Part shown: positions 10,262 to 19,618 of the stretch, piece after piece
How positions within the stretch are numbered: the first letter of the stretch is position 1
Layout of the letters: each line of letters starts with the position of its first letter
Source: Acanthamoeba lenticulata
Taxonomy: Eukaryota; Discosea; Longamoebia; Acanthamoebidae
Direction of reading: 5' to 3'
DNA: 55,121 bases
Assembly: GCA_002179805.1 (NCBI GenBank)
Contig: NAVB01000162.1
Coordinates: 1 to 55,121 of the forward strand
Notes under the pieces: model-generated
Told to the model about the DNA's origin: nothing
What the model saw: the letters and a program-made list of their open reading frames with translations, nothing else
The model's database searches: none
Program-made: the position numbers and the translations under genes

Positions 10262-13200
10262 ATGCTCAAGGCCAAGGAGAGCAAAACAGCCTCCACGAGT
10301 GGTGCTGGTGGGCGGCGAAAGAAGCAAAACACTCACGTTCGCTTCTTTCTTCCCTCCTCTCCTTCCTCCTCGTCTCCCGTGCATGGTGGCATAATCGCCG
10401 ATCCGTCGTCGCCTTCTTCTTCACCTTCCTCGGCTTCCTCCTACGTGCCATCTCGTTTCGCTTCGTCTTTCTCTACCTCTTCATCATTGGCATCATCCTC
10501 GTCCTTCGCCTCCACTTCATCATCATCATCTTCGGGCGGGCCTCCTCGCCGTCCGCCGCCTCTCGCGCCCTCCACCCTGCGCTCGTTGACCTCGTCCTCA
10601 CCCTCCTCGTCCTCCTCTTCCTTGCCGTCCTCTGCTCCTGCGACGTCCTCGCGTTCGACGCTCTCGTCCTCCACCTCGTCGGCGCCCTCGTCCCGCGTGC
10701 GCTTGCCACCGTCCTCCTTCTCCTACCTCGCGCCCGCCTCCTCCTTATCGTCCTCCTCATCATCGTCCTCCGCCTCGTCGGCGCTTCATCGTCGCACCTC
10801 CACCGGGCCCGGCTCGTCATCTTCATCTTCATCGGCATCATCGTCGTCCGCCTTCTTCGTCCCGCCGCCGCGTCCGGCCGTCGCGCCCGCCTCGGTGTTC
10901 ACGTCTTCGTCGTCCTTTGCCTCGCTGCCCGGTTCCCGCGGGTGGAATCGCTATCGCTCGGCCCTCGATCGTGCTGCGGTGACGACCGGCGGTGTTGCAG
11001 GTGCCGCGCAGCCGCCCCGACGGCCGTCGCCGACGCCGCCCACCTGGCGAGACGACACCGACGTCAGCTGCGACAGCGACAGCGATGGCGACCACGTCGA
11101 TGACCACGACCAAGAGGACGTCGGCCTCGGCCTCAGCGCTCGTCACGCGTCGACGGCCGATGCCAGCGGCCGTTCATCGGCCAACGCCGAAGGCGACGCA
11201 GCGTTTGGCCTCGCGTCGGGCCAGTCCTCGCCGTCTTCGTTCTCTATCGAGTCCCTGCCTTCGCTTTCTTCGCCCACGTCCTCGCTGGGGACCTCCTCGC
11301 CCACACGCTCCGCCGTCACCCCGGCTGCCGCAACGACGGTCCGCAGACCGTCGCCGCCGCCGCCGGCCGCGCCTCGGCCGTCCTTTGGCTGCGCGCGGCC
11401 GTTCGCGGGCGTGACCGACGCCGAATCGGTGGCCGACGCGCTTCGAGCGTGGCTCATCCCCGGACCGGACGACAACGCCTCGGTCCGCTGCCCCAAGGCG
11501 AAGACGACCAAGGTCCGGCTGGGCGTCGAGGTCGGCCGCCTCCGCGAAGCTCCGCGCTGCTCCGTCCGCGTCGCCCACCTCACCGGCACCGAAGGTCGTG
11601 TCCCCGCCCAGTTTTATTCATTTGGTTATTTATTTATTTATTGATTTATTAAATGATTTATTTGGGAAACAGGGAGGAAAGCCAGGCAGTGGGCCGAGGT
11701 GGGCCACAACAGCGTCGCCGTCTCCGTGGCCTTTGTCGTCAAGGACGGCGTGGACGGTACGGCCCTTCTTTTCCTCGTCTCGTCTGTGGGGCGTGCATGG
11801 GCTCACCACACGGTCCGTGCGCAGTGTTTGAGCTGGGCGAGCTGTCGGGCAGCGTCAAGAACCTCCTCCTGCTCGCCGGCTCCGACGAGATCGACACCAC
11901 GCTCGAGAGCAAGCTGGTCGAGGAGGGCCCCGACGCGAGCAAGATTCTGCTCCTCAACGTGCTGTTCCGCGATGCGTGCCTCTTTGATGCCCTCTCGGCC
12001 GTGCTGGCCCACCACCGCGTCGAGCAGGCCGAGGCCTCGCTCCTGCTCTCTCACGGACCGGGCGACTGCCGCGAGCGCCGCGCGAAGAATGACGGCGTCG
12101 ACGCGCGGCTGACGGTCGACGCCGTGCTCGGCCGGTCGGTCCTCCGTTTCGTCGAAGAGTTTCTGGCCAATCGCCAGCGCGAAGCCGCCGCACGAGAAAA
12201 AGAACGAAGCGAAGACGAAAGCGAAAGCGAAAACGAAGCAGCGGACCAGCAACGGCGACGATTGTCGGTCCGGCCGCGGCGAGCGACGCGCGAGGAGAAG
12301 CGCCGGGCGGCCGGGGCCCTATTCCGCCGCTACGGCCGGCAGCTGCTGGGCCTCGAGCTGCCCGCGGGGCTCCGCTACGAGGACCGTGCGGCTCGGCTCG
12401 TCTTCTTGCTCCGCGCGCTCAACGACCTCCGCTTCTTCGTCGAATTTGACTCGCTCGACGCGCTCCTCCAGCGCCTGTGGCCCGGCGATGCCGACGATGT
12501 CGACACCAACAGCGGCGACAACGACGAAAGCGAGGACAAGAAGAAAAGCAAGAAGAAGGAGAAGGGGAAGGAGGAGCCCAAGAAGAAAAAGAAGAAGAAA
12601 CACACGAAAGACAAGAAGGACAAGCGGATGAGCGCCGACTCGAAGCGCCTCGACCGCGAGCGCCGGGAGAGCAAGACCAAGAGCGCCGACGCGCCGCGCG
12701 TGCGCCGTGGGACCGCCGGGCCAGACGCCATCACCGGCGGCCACGCCGACGACGACGACAGCGGCAACAACAAGAAAGACGACACCGCGGGCAGCGGCGG
12801 CGTCCGGCGCAACAACTGGCACGCCCTGCACGAGTACCTGTGCGCCAGCTACGGCCAGCTCGTGGCCCAGACTGTGGCCCGTGCTGCAGATAACGACGAC
12901 AACGACGGCGACGGCGACGCAGAGGAGGCGGACCTCGGCGCCGAGGCGAGGCGCGAGATCGAGGAGGGCATCGTGACCAGCGTGCGCGACATGCTCGTCC
13001 GGCTGCAGAGCCTGTGCGCCGTCCACTCGCTCCGGTTCATCGTGGGCGACCACGTCCTCCACGTGGCCTGCGAGGGCCTCGCCCTGTTCGACGTGCTGCC
13101 TTCGCGCGACGAGATGGCGACCATCGAGCGCCGCGCCCGCCGCGAGCACAGGAAGAAGAAGAAGAACAGCGAGAAGATGAAGCAGCACAGCGCCAATCGC

Positions 13201-14078
13201 AAGGCGCAGAAGGCCGACGTCGAGCCAGAGTCAGCGAAGCCGAGCAGCTCAGGAAGCAAGAATGCCAAGCACGAGCCGCCGCCCGGATCCCGGCGTGATG
13301 ACGTCAGCAGCCGCGACGAGGTGGTGACGTCAGCCGCCGCGCCGTCCTTGCGGCCCACGCCGCCGCCCAAGCGGGACAAGGCCAGCATCAAGGTCATGGT
13401 CCTCGGCGACCTCCGGTACAGCCTCTCGGCATGACGTGGCCTCTCGCGATTGGTCATTTGATTGATCACCGCGTGCAGGGTGGGGAAGACGAGCCTCATC
13501 CAGAGGTTCATGAAAGGCGCCGCCTTCGTCCTCCCGGCCAAGTACAAGCCCACCTACGCCGCCGACTTTGTCCACAAGAACGTGACCCTCCTGGGCAAGC
13601 CGCGCACCCTCCAGGTACGTCTCGCCTCGCCTCTTCTCGCGGTTGGCCTAGAGCCCAGCGCTCATATGCGCGCGTTCCGTCCCAGATCTGGGACACATCG
13701 GGCAACGAGCGGCAGCGGGCGCCCGACAGGGCCTTCTTCAAGGGCGTCGACGTGCTGGTGCTCGTGTTCGACCAGCGGCGCGCGTCGACCTTTGTGCACG
13801 CGCTGGACCGCCACCTCGACGACTTCCTCGCCCACGCGGCCTGTCCCGACCCGCGCCGCCTGCCGGTCGTGGTCGTCGGCAACCACGGCGGCGAGGCTGT
13901 TGAGGCCGGCGAGCGCGCGGTCACGCGCGGCGAGGTCGAGGCCTGGTGCCGCGACCGGATCGACGGCAACCACCACTTTGTCTACTTTGAGGCCAACGCC
14001 AAGGACGGCGCCAACGTCGACGCGGCCTTCCTCCACGCCGCCCACGCGGTACTCGACCTCTACCACCAGAGCGGCTGA
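10262..14078 (+). CDS. Large Ser-rich protein with C-terminal atypical Ras/Rab-like GTPase domain
   Basis: Five exons (10262-11594, 11673-11756, 11825-13415, 13479-13614, 13686-14078) sum to 1178 residues. Residues about 20-290 are a Ser/Pro low-complexity region. A folded middle of unknown family follows (about 380-600, 'DAESVADALRAWLIPGPDD', 'VFELGELSGSVKNLLLLAG'), then Lys/Glu-rich charged stretches. The last 190 residues are a small GTPase: G1 'GDLRVGKTS' (about 997-1006, split by an intron), switch I Thr in 'YKPTYAADF', G3 'WDTSGNE', G5 'EANAKDG'. G4 is degenerate: 'VVGNHGG' stands where NKxD should be, so guanine selectivity is doubtful. The C-terminus ('LDLYHQSG') has no prenylation cysteine. 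It may be a scaffold with a regulatory or nucleotide-free G domain. The fused order is supported by continuous exon phase. Confidence 0.8.
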
Positions 14079-14221
14079 ACTTGTTGTGGCGCAAGAGAAA
14101 AAATGTAAATAATAAATAAATAAATAAATAATAATTTTATAAACATTTTTTCGTCAATTCTGTTTCGTTTTTATTGAAGTCTGCCTGGGCTACAGCAGTC
14201 CACGCCGGCGTGGTTAGTTGT
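14079..14221. other. AT-rich convergent spacer with AATAAA repeats
   Basis: 143 bp between two convergent stop codons. 'AAATAATAAATAAATAAATA' near 14105-14130 supplies overlapping AATAAA signals for the plus-strand gene. 'TTTTTATTGAAG' near 14168 may serve the minus strand. Confidence 0.5.
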
Positions 14222-15025
14222 TCAGCCGATGACGTGCTTCTCGAGGAGAACCTCGATGAGTCGCTTGAACTGGCCCCAGTTGACCAGGCCGTCGAAGTTG
14301 ATGTCCCAGTTGGGCCACTCCTTGTCCAGCGCGTGCCTGTCAATTGGCATGCCCCAGACCCGCATGAGGTCGCACACCTGCTCCGACACAGGCGCCACAT
14401 ATCAGCACACCACACTACGTTTGTCTTCTTCCACAAGGCAGTAGTAAGCTGATGATGCAGAAGTGTATACCTCGCCCTTGTCGAGTGAATCGTCGCCGTC
14501 GGTGTCAAAGGCCTTGAAGAGGGCCTGCATGGCGTCCCAGTTGACTGCCGTGAACCGGACGACGTTGCGGTACTTGGTGTCGTTCAGCTTGTCGTTGGCC
14601 AGAGGCGACCTCCTGATCTCACCCTCGACCTCCTTGTAGGAGAGGCTGCCCGTCGGCTTCTTGGGCTTGCGCGCTTCACTGATCATCTTGTCATGGAAGT
14701 GCTTGAACTCCTCAAAGTTCCAAGTAGTCGTCTTGGTCATCTGGCACAGCATGAACTCCATAGGCGAGTCCTCCTCGCTCATGCCAACTGTAGAGAGGAG
14801 GCAAGGGGCTCAGAAGGTGGTCGCCACTGTCTAGAGAGGAAAGTGTGCCGTACGCTCCCTGTAGAGGCGGGCTACCTCTTCGAGCGTGATGTGACCGTCC
14901 TTGTTGGCGTCGTACTCTTCAAAGAGCTGCTTCAGCTCAGCCAGGCGGTCATGCGTGTGGTGCTTGTGCACATTCGGCGCGATCCTCTCCTCGCGCCTAA
15001 CGCCGGTGCCAGTATGAGTGGACAT
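14222..15025 (-). CDS. EF-hand calcium-binding protein
   Basis: A cytosolic Ca2+ sensor or buffer of 214 residues in three exons (15025-14854, 14787-14471, 14377-14222). EF loop 1 'DANKDGHITLEE' (near residue 40) and loop 2 'DTDGDDSLDKGE' (near 150) have Glu at position 12 and acidic ligands at 1, 3 and 5. Loop 3 'DINFDGLVNWGQ' has Gln at position 12, so it probably binds weakly or not at all. The 60-residue linker between the first two loops holds a 'MEFMLCQMTKTTTW..FEEFKHFHDKM' helix that could be a cryptic EF helix pair. There is no myristoylation site (MSTHTG). Specific orthology is not clear. The gene converges with the GTPase-domain gene and its promoter faces the Pol III genes. Confidence 0.88.
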
Positions 15026-15385
15026 GTTTGGTTGTTGTTTAAGGTTTTGGTTGTCTGCCTGAGGTAGTGGTAGGATGTGGCGATGGTGTTTGCTTGGGGT
15101 CTGCTTGAAGGTTGGACTAAATCCCTGAGGCCTTTGGACTGGCCACCGAGTTTTCGCCTCCAGCCAGGCGGTCTCTCTGTTGGAGCTGAACCTTCTTTCC
15201 CAGTGCCCCTTGACGCCCTGTCCAACATTTCATCACAGATGACCCGACACCTTCCGCCGGGACGTATCAAAAATCACACTTCTGACATGTTTACACAACA
15301 CCAACCGCTATCTTTTTTCCTGTCACGTTCTGTAACCGCCCTCGTCATCAAGCTTTACCCTTCGCGAGAGCGTCACAAGTATGAT
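15026..15385. other. EF-hand promoter and 5S rRNA upstream region
   Basis: 360 bp without a supported ORF. It contains the EF-hand gene promoter (minus) and the 5' flank of the 5S rRNA gene (plus). No TATA box is evident immediately upstream of the 5S transcript start. 5S transcription normally depends on an internal control region. Confidence 0.4.
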
Positions 15386-15504
15386 GGATACGGCCATACT
15401 GCGCAGAAAGCACCGCTTCCCATCCGAACAGCGAAGTTAAGCTGCGCCAGGCGGTGTTAGTACTGGGGTGGGCGACCACCCGGGAATCCACCGTGTCGTA
15501 TCCT
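15386..15504 (+). rRNA. 5S ribosomal RNA
   Basis: A 119-nt 5S rRNA gene. The 5' end GGATACGGC pairs with the 3' end GTCGTATCC (one G-U) to close helix I. The conserved internal stretch 'CCCATCCGAACAGCGAAGTTAAGC' region (about 15419-15442) and the loop E/helix IV segment 'TTAGTACTGGGGTGGGCGACC' region are in place. The sequence agrees with what I recall of Acanthamoeba 5S rRNA. The internal control region (A box, intermediate element, C box) that binds TFIIIA lies within the same stretch. A T-rich run after 15505 (CTCTCCCTTTTG) is the likely Pol III terminator. A single copy is visible, not a tandem array. Confidence 0.97.
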
Positions 15505-15512
15505 CTCCCTTT
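15505..15512 (+). terminator. Pol III terminator of 5S rRNA
   Basis: 'CTCTCCCTTTTG' directly after helix I gives a four-T run on the coding strand, the minimal Pol III stop. Confidence 0.5.
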
Positions 15513-15665
15513 TGCTTGCTCGCTCACCTCTTTCTCTTTGCCTGCGCAGATATTGATTGTCCTTCTCGTTTTTTTTGTTTCTTCGTGGTGTGAATTGGCG
15601 CAGCAAACGCTTTATCCAGCAGGTCACATTAAAAGCAGGAAGATTTGTTTTCAGGTTACTACGAA

Positions 15666-15738
15666 GCCGGCCTAGCTCAGTCGGTAGAGCGCAAGACTCT
15701 TAATCTTGTGGTCGTGGGTTCGAGCCCCACGGTCGGCT
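15666..15738 (+). tRNA. tRNA-Lys (anticodon CTT)
   Basis: 73 nt with a complete cloverleaf. The acceptor stem is GCCGGCC/GGTCGGC (one G-U). The A box is 'TAGCTCAGTCGG' with D-loop GG. The anticodon arm is 'AAGACTCTTAATCTT' with CTT flanked by T33 and A37. The T arm is 'GTGGG TTCGAGC CCCAC', and the B box is GGTTCGAGCCC. There is no intron. The discriminator base is T, whereas eukaryotic tRNA-Lys usually has G or A. 'CTTTTTG' from 15741 is a Pol III terminator. It lies 161 bp downstream of the 5S gene on the same strand and 198 bp before the transposon. Confidence 0.96.
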
Positions 15739-15936
15739 ATCTTTTTGTTCGAAAAGGCCCCGATCAACTATCCAGCCTTGTCCAATGGTGTGTGTGCCTT
15801 GGAGAGTTTCCCACACTGCCGCCCTCTGCGCCGTCCTGTCTGTCAGTTGAGCCAAGACAACTTGCAGGGCTTCAATATTGGGCCAGCTCACATTTATTGC
15901 ATGTTTGTGGACTCACTTGTTTATGTCCTTGCTAAA

Positions 15937-17805
15937 TATTGATGTTCCTGAAAAGTCTGGCCCAAGAGCTGAATTTTTATGGTGCTGTGGCTGAGAAAGA
16001 GGACGCCAACAGCCCAAAAACAAGAATCCACCAGCAAATAAAAAGGTGTTTTGATAAACAAACAGCAAAAACAAAGACCCTTTACTTCACAATGAGCTCC
16101 ACACCAACACCATGTGTTGAGCTCCCTCAAGTAGCACCTGAGGAGGTTCTAGCCACTTTACAGACAGAAAAAAAAAAACTCCTCCAAGAGTGGCAAGAGA
16201 TGCACCAAAAGGCTGTTGCCATGTTGGCAAAACGAGACGAGAACGAGTGGAAGCGGCGTGCACTACAAAAACACTTCATGGCACTCGGCCCAGCTGAAAA
16301 GGAGAAAGAACCTCCTGCAAAGCGTCAGAAACACAAGCTGATCAGTCCCCAAATCAAGGCGCTCATCATCCACCAAGTCCTTGAAGTAGGAGAGCTGAGT
16401 TGGCAGCAAACAGCTGAGCTATACCAAGTCTCAAAGAGCTCTGTTCAGCGGATTGTGCAAGACACTCAAGAGGATGCTGCACAAAAGCTCGCTTGCATTC
16501 TCCATGACCCTGTCCCACCACTTCCCACCCAGAAAAAAAGAGGGCGAAAACCTTTCCTCAATGGAGAAGATCTCATCATCCTTCATTTGCTTAAATAGCA
16601 ACCATCATTGACGTTGAAAGGGATCTGCAACTGGGTCAAAAACGAGCTATAGAAGAAAGTCAGTAGCAACAGCACTTGATCAGTGCATGGCCCTACATGT
16701 CAATCTCATGGGGAATCATCAAGGCAGCACCTGGGGGAGCAAGAGCAGTCTTGAAGACACCCTCATGCTTTCTCAGAAACTGCCTTAAGCTCTCACACTC
16801 ATTGTTGGTCATCACATATAAGGAGTCAACTGTCATTCCAGCCAAGTGGAATGAAGAAAGTGTCTTAGAGGCCCGTCAGCACTACGTCCATGACAAGGTC
16901 TGCAACTTCTTTGGTTGGCCACTGGTCTTCACCAATGAATGTGTGTTCAACCTACATGTTGTTGCCAAGAAAGGGTGGGCCCTCTGAGGAGAACTAGCTT
17001 GTTTGAGTGTTCTGCCTAAGGGCAAGAATGTCACACTCATTGGGGCGTTGGCGAGCATTGGTATGATTTTTTTGAAATTCAGTGCCTCACATGGCAAAGC
17101 AAAGCGTGGTGTTGACATAGATGACTTCCGCTTCTTCTTCCTTGACCTGTGCCAACACCTTCCAGACTTGGCTGTCATTCTTCTCGACAATGCACCAATT
17201 CATAAGGCTGAGGTGGTCCAGCGTACTTTTGATCTTCTACATGCAGATGGATTCAAATTATTGTTCCTCCCTCCATATTTGCCCTTCCTCAATCCAATCA
17301 AGTACACTTTTTTGAAGATCAAGGGCATTGTGCACACATCAACCTTCTACAACAAGATTGAATTAGAAGCAGCAATCCACAAGGCCACCACCAAAATCAC
17401 AGCAGAAGATGCACGGGACTGGTTTACGCACAGCAGTGTGCGCTCGGCCTGCTATTCAGTGGGAAGCTTCTTGCCCCAGTACTTTTCAAACCTGCAACAC
17501 CACCAACACCCCTCCAATGTCATCAATGGGAAGCAGCAGTTTCGACTGAAACACAACCAGCCATACCTCACATCACATCTGTGTGAGCACCTCACCCTCC
17601 CTTGAGCTTCCCAGCGCCTTCCTGCCTGTACCCCCCATCTTGTGCTGCCGCATAAAGAAATGCTTTCTCCTTTTTTTTTCCTGGCTCTTTTTTTCTGCTC
17701 TGGGTTCTTTTTTTTGACGTCGGCACCCGCAAAAATCTGGCCCCGCAGCCGCACAGAGCCGACCCTTTTGCACCATCGGGGCCAGACTTTTCGGGAACAT
17801 CAATA
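15937..17805 (+). mobile_element. Tc1/mariner/IS630-type DNA transposon with 25-bp inverted repeats, TA flanked
   Basis: An 1865-bp element (15939-17803) bounded by terminal inverted repeats at 15939-15963 and 17779-17803. These match at 24 of 25 positions (left begins TTGATGTTCCTGAAAAG; the right complement has C at the eleventh base). Both ends are flanked by TA (15937-38 and 17804-05), the target duplication of the Tc1/mariner/IS630 superfamily. Inside is one broken transposase gene. Base composition is lower in GC than neighbouring exons. Near the right end, 17731-17745 repeats the TIR core (AAAAATCTGGCCCCG) in inverted orientation to 17777-17791, so that end can fold into a hairpin. The left end has no equivalent. 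The two TIRs are nearly intact although the gene is dead, so insertion is old but not ancient. Confidence 0.9.
16092..17605 (+). pseudogene. Decayed DDE transposase (IS630/Tc1-mariner type)
   Basis: The first segment (ATG 16092 to TAG 16598) is the N-terminal DNA-binding part, with Lys/Glu-rich helices and a helix-turn-helix 'WQQTAELYQVSKSSVQRIV'. After that stop the homology moves to another frame (16676-16987), stops at TGA 16985-16987, and resumes in the same frame to 17605. The catalytic core is recognisable: 'VFTNECVFNLH' where family members have D-E (first Asp is Asn), 'VILLDNAPIHK' (second Asp intact), and 'PPYLPFLNPIKYTF' where Glu is expected (here Lys). The internal TGA replaces an expected Arg codon (CGA). 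At least one frameshift, two stops and two catalytic substitutions make it non-autonomous. It is a remnant, not an active gene. Confidence 0.88.
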
Positions 17806-17966
17806 AGCCACGCAGTAAAGCAAATATCACAAAGATAGTCAAGTAAAATCATTTGTTTTGTATTTCCCACCAAAATGGTCGCAAAATGGGTAAAAGAAAA
17901 GAAGGTGGGGCGAGAGACGGATCATATGACCCCGTCTGCTCAAATGACCTCCAAGACGCGAATCGC

Positions 17967-18951
17967 TTAGTCCGTCTTGGTGGTGATAGTGTTGGTGGCG
18001 CCTACAATGGCGACGGCGGTGGTCTCCGGGATGTCGATGGTCTTGGTGGTGGTGGTCGTGCTCTCGATGATCACGGGAGGAGGAGTAACAAGGGGCGGGG
18101 TGACAAGCAAGACGGGAGGCTGGACAGGCGACGGCGTGACCGTGAAGGCGGCGCCCTGGACCTGCGGCGGCTGGACCTGGAGCGGCGGAACCGAGATGGC
18201 GGGAATCTCGACGGTGATGGCAGAACCCTGCGGACAACAAGCACAATCAGGTTAGATGGTCATGATTGAGAAGACTAAGAGGCAAGTGTATGTTCCGAAC
18301 CTGAAGAGGAGTAGGCGTGATGGTGAGGTCCTCGATGACCACGGGAGGAGGCTGGACGACGATGGGAGCCAGCTGGACGGCATCAGGGTAGATGGTGAAG
18401 GCGGGGATCTGGATAACGATCGGGGGAACCGACACGGCAGGCAGGTTCACGGTCAGGGGAGGCACGGCGATCGGGGTGAAGGACACGGTAACAGCAGAGC
18501 CCTGTGTGAAACGGTTGGGAATCAGTCATCAAATCAGTCAAACCTGACTCAAATTCCTGCTGATTGAGCGCTAGCGTACCTGAAGAGGAGCGGGAGTCAC
18601 GACGATGGAGGAGGGCTGCACGGGAGGCGGCTGGATGGTGAGCGGCGGCGGCTGGACGGGAGGAGGCAGGATGCTCAGCGGCGGGACGTTGACGAGGCCG
18701 GGCTGGATGCGAAGCACGGGAGGCTGGACGGGAGGCGGCTGCACAACGATCTTGCCCGGGATGATCTCGGCGCTCAGGGGAGCAGTGGCACCGACAACGG
18801 TCTTGGTGACGTCGCTCGTGGCGCCAGTGGCGCCCACGAGGACGGGGGAAGTGGCGATCACCGAGGTGCTGCCCACGACGGTGGTCTTGTCATCGGCAAG
18901 AGCGAGGGCCACGAAGGTGAGGGCGAGTCCGAGAAGGAAAAGAAGCCGCAT
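17967..18951 (-). CDS. Secreted Pro/Val/Thr-rich repeat protein made of phase-0 repeat exons
   Basis: I do not recognise a family. Three exons (18951-18580, 18501-18301, 18227-17967; 124, 67 and 86 codons plus stop) give a 277-residue protein. Residues 1-19 are a clean signal peptide (MRLLFLLGLALTFVALALA). The mature protein has almost no Trp or Cys and consists of strand-like units alternating hydrophobics with 'PPPV' or 'PP' turns ('IVVQPPPVQPP', 'LTIQPPPVQPP', 'IVIQIPAFTIYP'). Both introns fall exactly between codons, after 'APLQ' and 'PTPLQ', and the next exons begin 'GSAVTV' and 'GSAITV', so exons 2 and 3 are repeats. There is no TM anchor or GPI-like tail. A secreted cyst-wall, matrix or adhesive protein is a guess. 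A TATA box lies 115 bp upstream. Confidence 0.8.
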
Positions 18952-19064
18952 GGTGAAGGTTTAAAGGGTCAGTCGAAAAAGGAGCCGCGAAGGAGTGTTA
19001 TCCGTGTGGTCGCTGGTGTTTAGAGGAGCGAGGACTGATGCTAATTACCGACCTGGTCAAAGGT

Positions 19065-19071
19065 CTTTATA
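19065..19071 (-). promoter_or_regulatory. TATA box of the secreted repeat-protein gene
   Basis: Minus-strand TATAAAG, about 115 bp upstream of the ATG at 18951, is a clear TBP consensus in a non-coding stretch. It implies a focused and possibly regulated promoter. Confidence 0.6.
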
Positions 19072-19178
19072 CTTGCAGGACTTGATCATCACTGGTAACC
19101 CAGCCTGGGAGGGTAGGGCGAAGGTCGGGCGAAACTCCAATCGAAGCGTGGGGAGCATCCAGCCCCCTTGGCCACTGG

Positions 19179-19448
19179 TCAACTGGGACTGCGGTTTGGA
19201 GCAGGTGTGATCTGAACCCTCTTCAATTTCGTCGTTTTCGCGGTCGTGTTGCCTTCGCCTTGGTTCGCCAGCAGATCGACCAAATTGCCCAACCGTGCGT
19301 TCTCCTTGATGAGGACTTTGGCGTAGTGAACCTCCTTAAGTGCGGGCAATCCGTAGGACAGCAGCGAAGTCGCCGCCATGGATCGAGTGCTTTTGCGCGT
19401 CCCCAGCCATTGCTTGCCTTCCGCGGTCCACCGTGTAGCACCCGCCAT
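19179..19448 (-). CDS. Possible small basic protein (89 residues)
   Basis: A single-exon ORF, ATG 19448 to TGA 19179, with balanced composition unlike the surrounding shadow frames: basic N-terminus ('WLGTRKSTRSMAATSLLSYG'), a predicted amphipathic helix ('LKEVHYAKVLIKENARLGNLVDLLANQ') and a Lys/Thr-rich tail. The N-terminus could be a mitochondrial presequence. It lies between the minus-strand glycosyltransferase gene (stop 19619) and the repeat-protein gene promoter. I recognise no family. It could be a chance ORF or the last exon of a longer transcript. Confidence 0.4.
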   Translation of the reverse strand: MAGATRWTAEGKQWLGTRKSTRSMAATSLLSYGLPALKEVHYAKVLIKENARLGNLVDLLANQGEGNTTAKTTKLKRVQITPAPNRSPS

Positions 19449-19618
19449 TGGCTCCAACAGACGAAATTCCTGACAATTATTTTTTATTGCCACTACCACC
19501 TGATGAAAGGGTGTCTGACACCACACAAAGGCACACGTCGTGTGGTTGACTGCATGCGCCAGTGCACCCCGTGAACTTCGCCTCGCTTCGTTCATTTGCG
19601 TTCGCCTTTCTTTTGTGT

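Noticed and set aside
12319..13188. Long minus-strand hydrophobic ORF that looks like a membrane protein
   Set aside because: It is the antisense shadow of the Lys/Glu-rich part of the GTPase-domain gene; the Leu/Val runs come from complementing charged codons.
16676..17605. Transposase halves as two functional genes or as exons of one spliced gene
   Set aside because: The segment has a frame change, in-frame TGA and lost catalytic acids, and no GT-AG pair restores a sensible frame.
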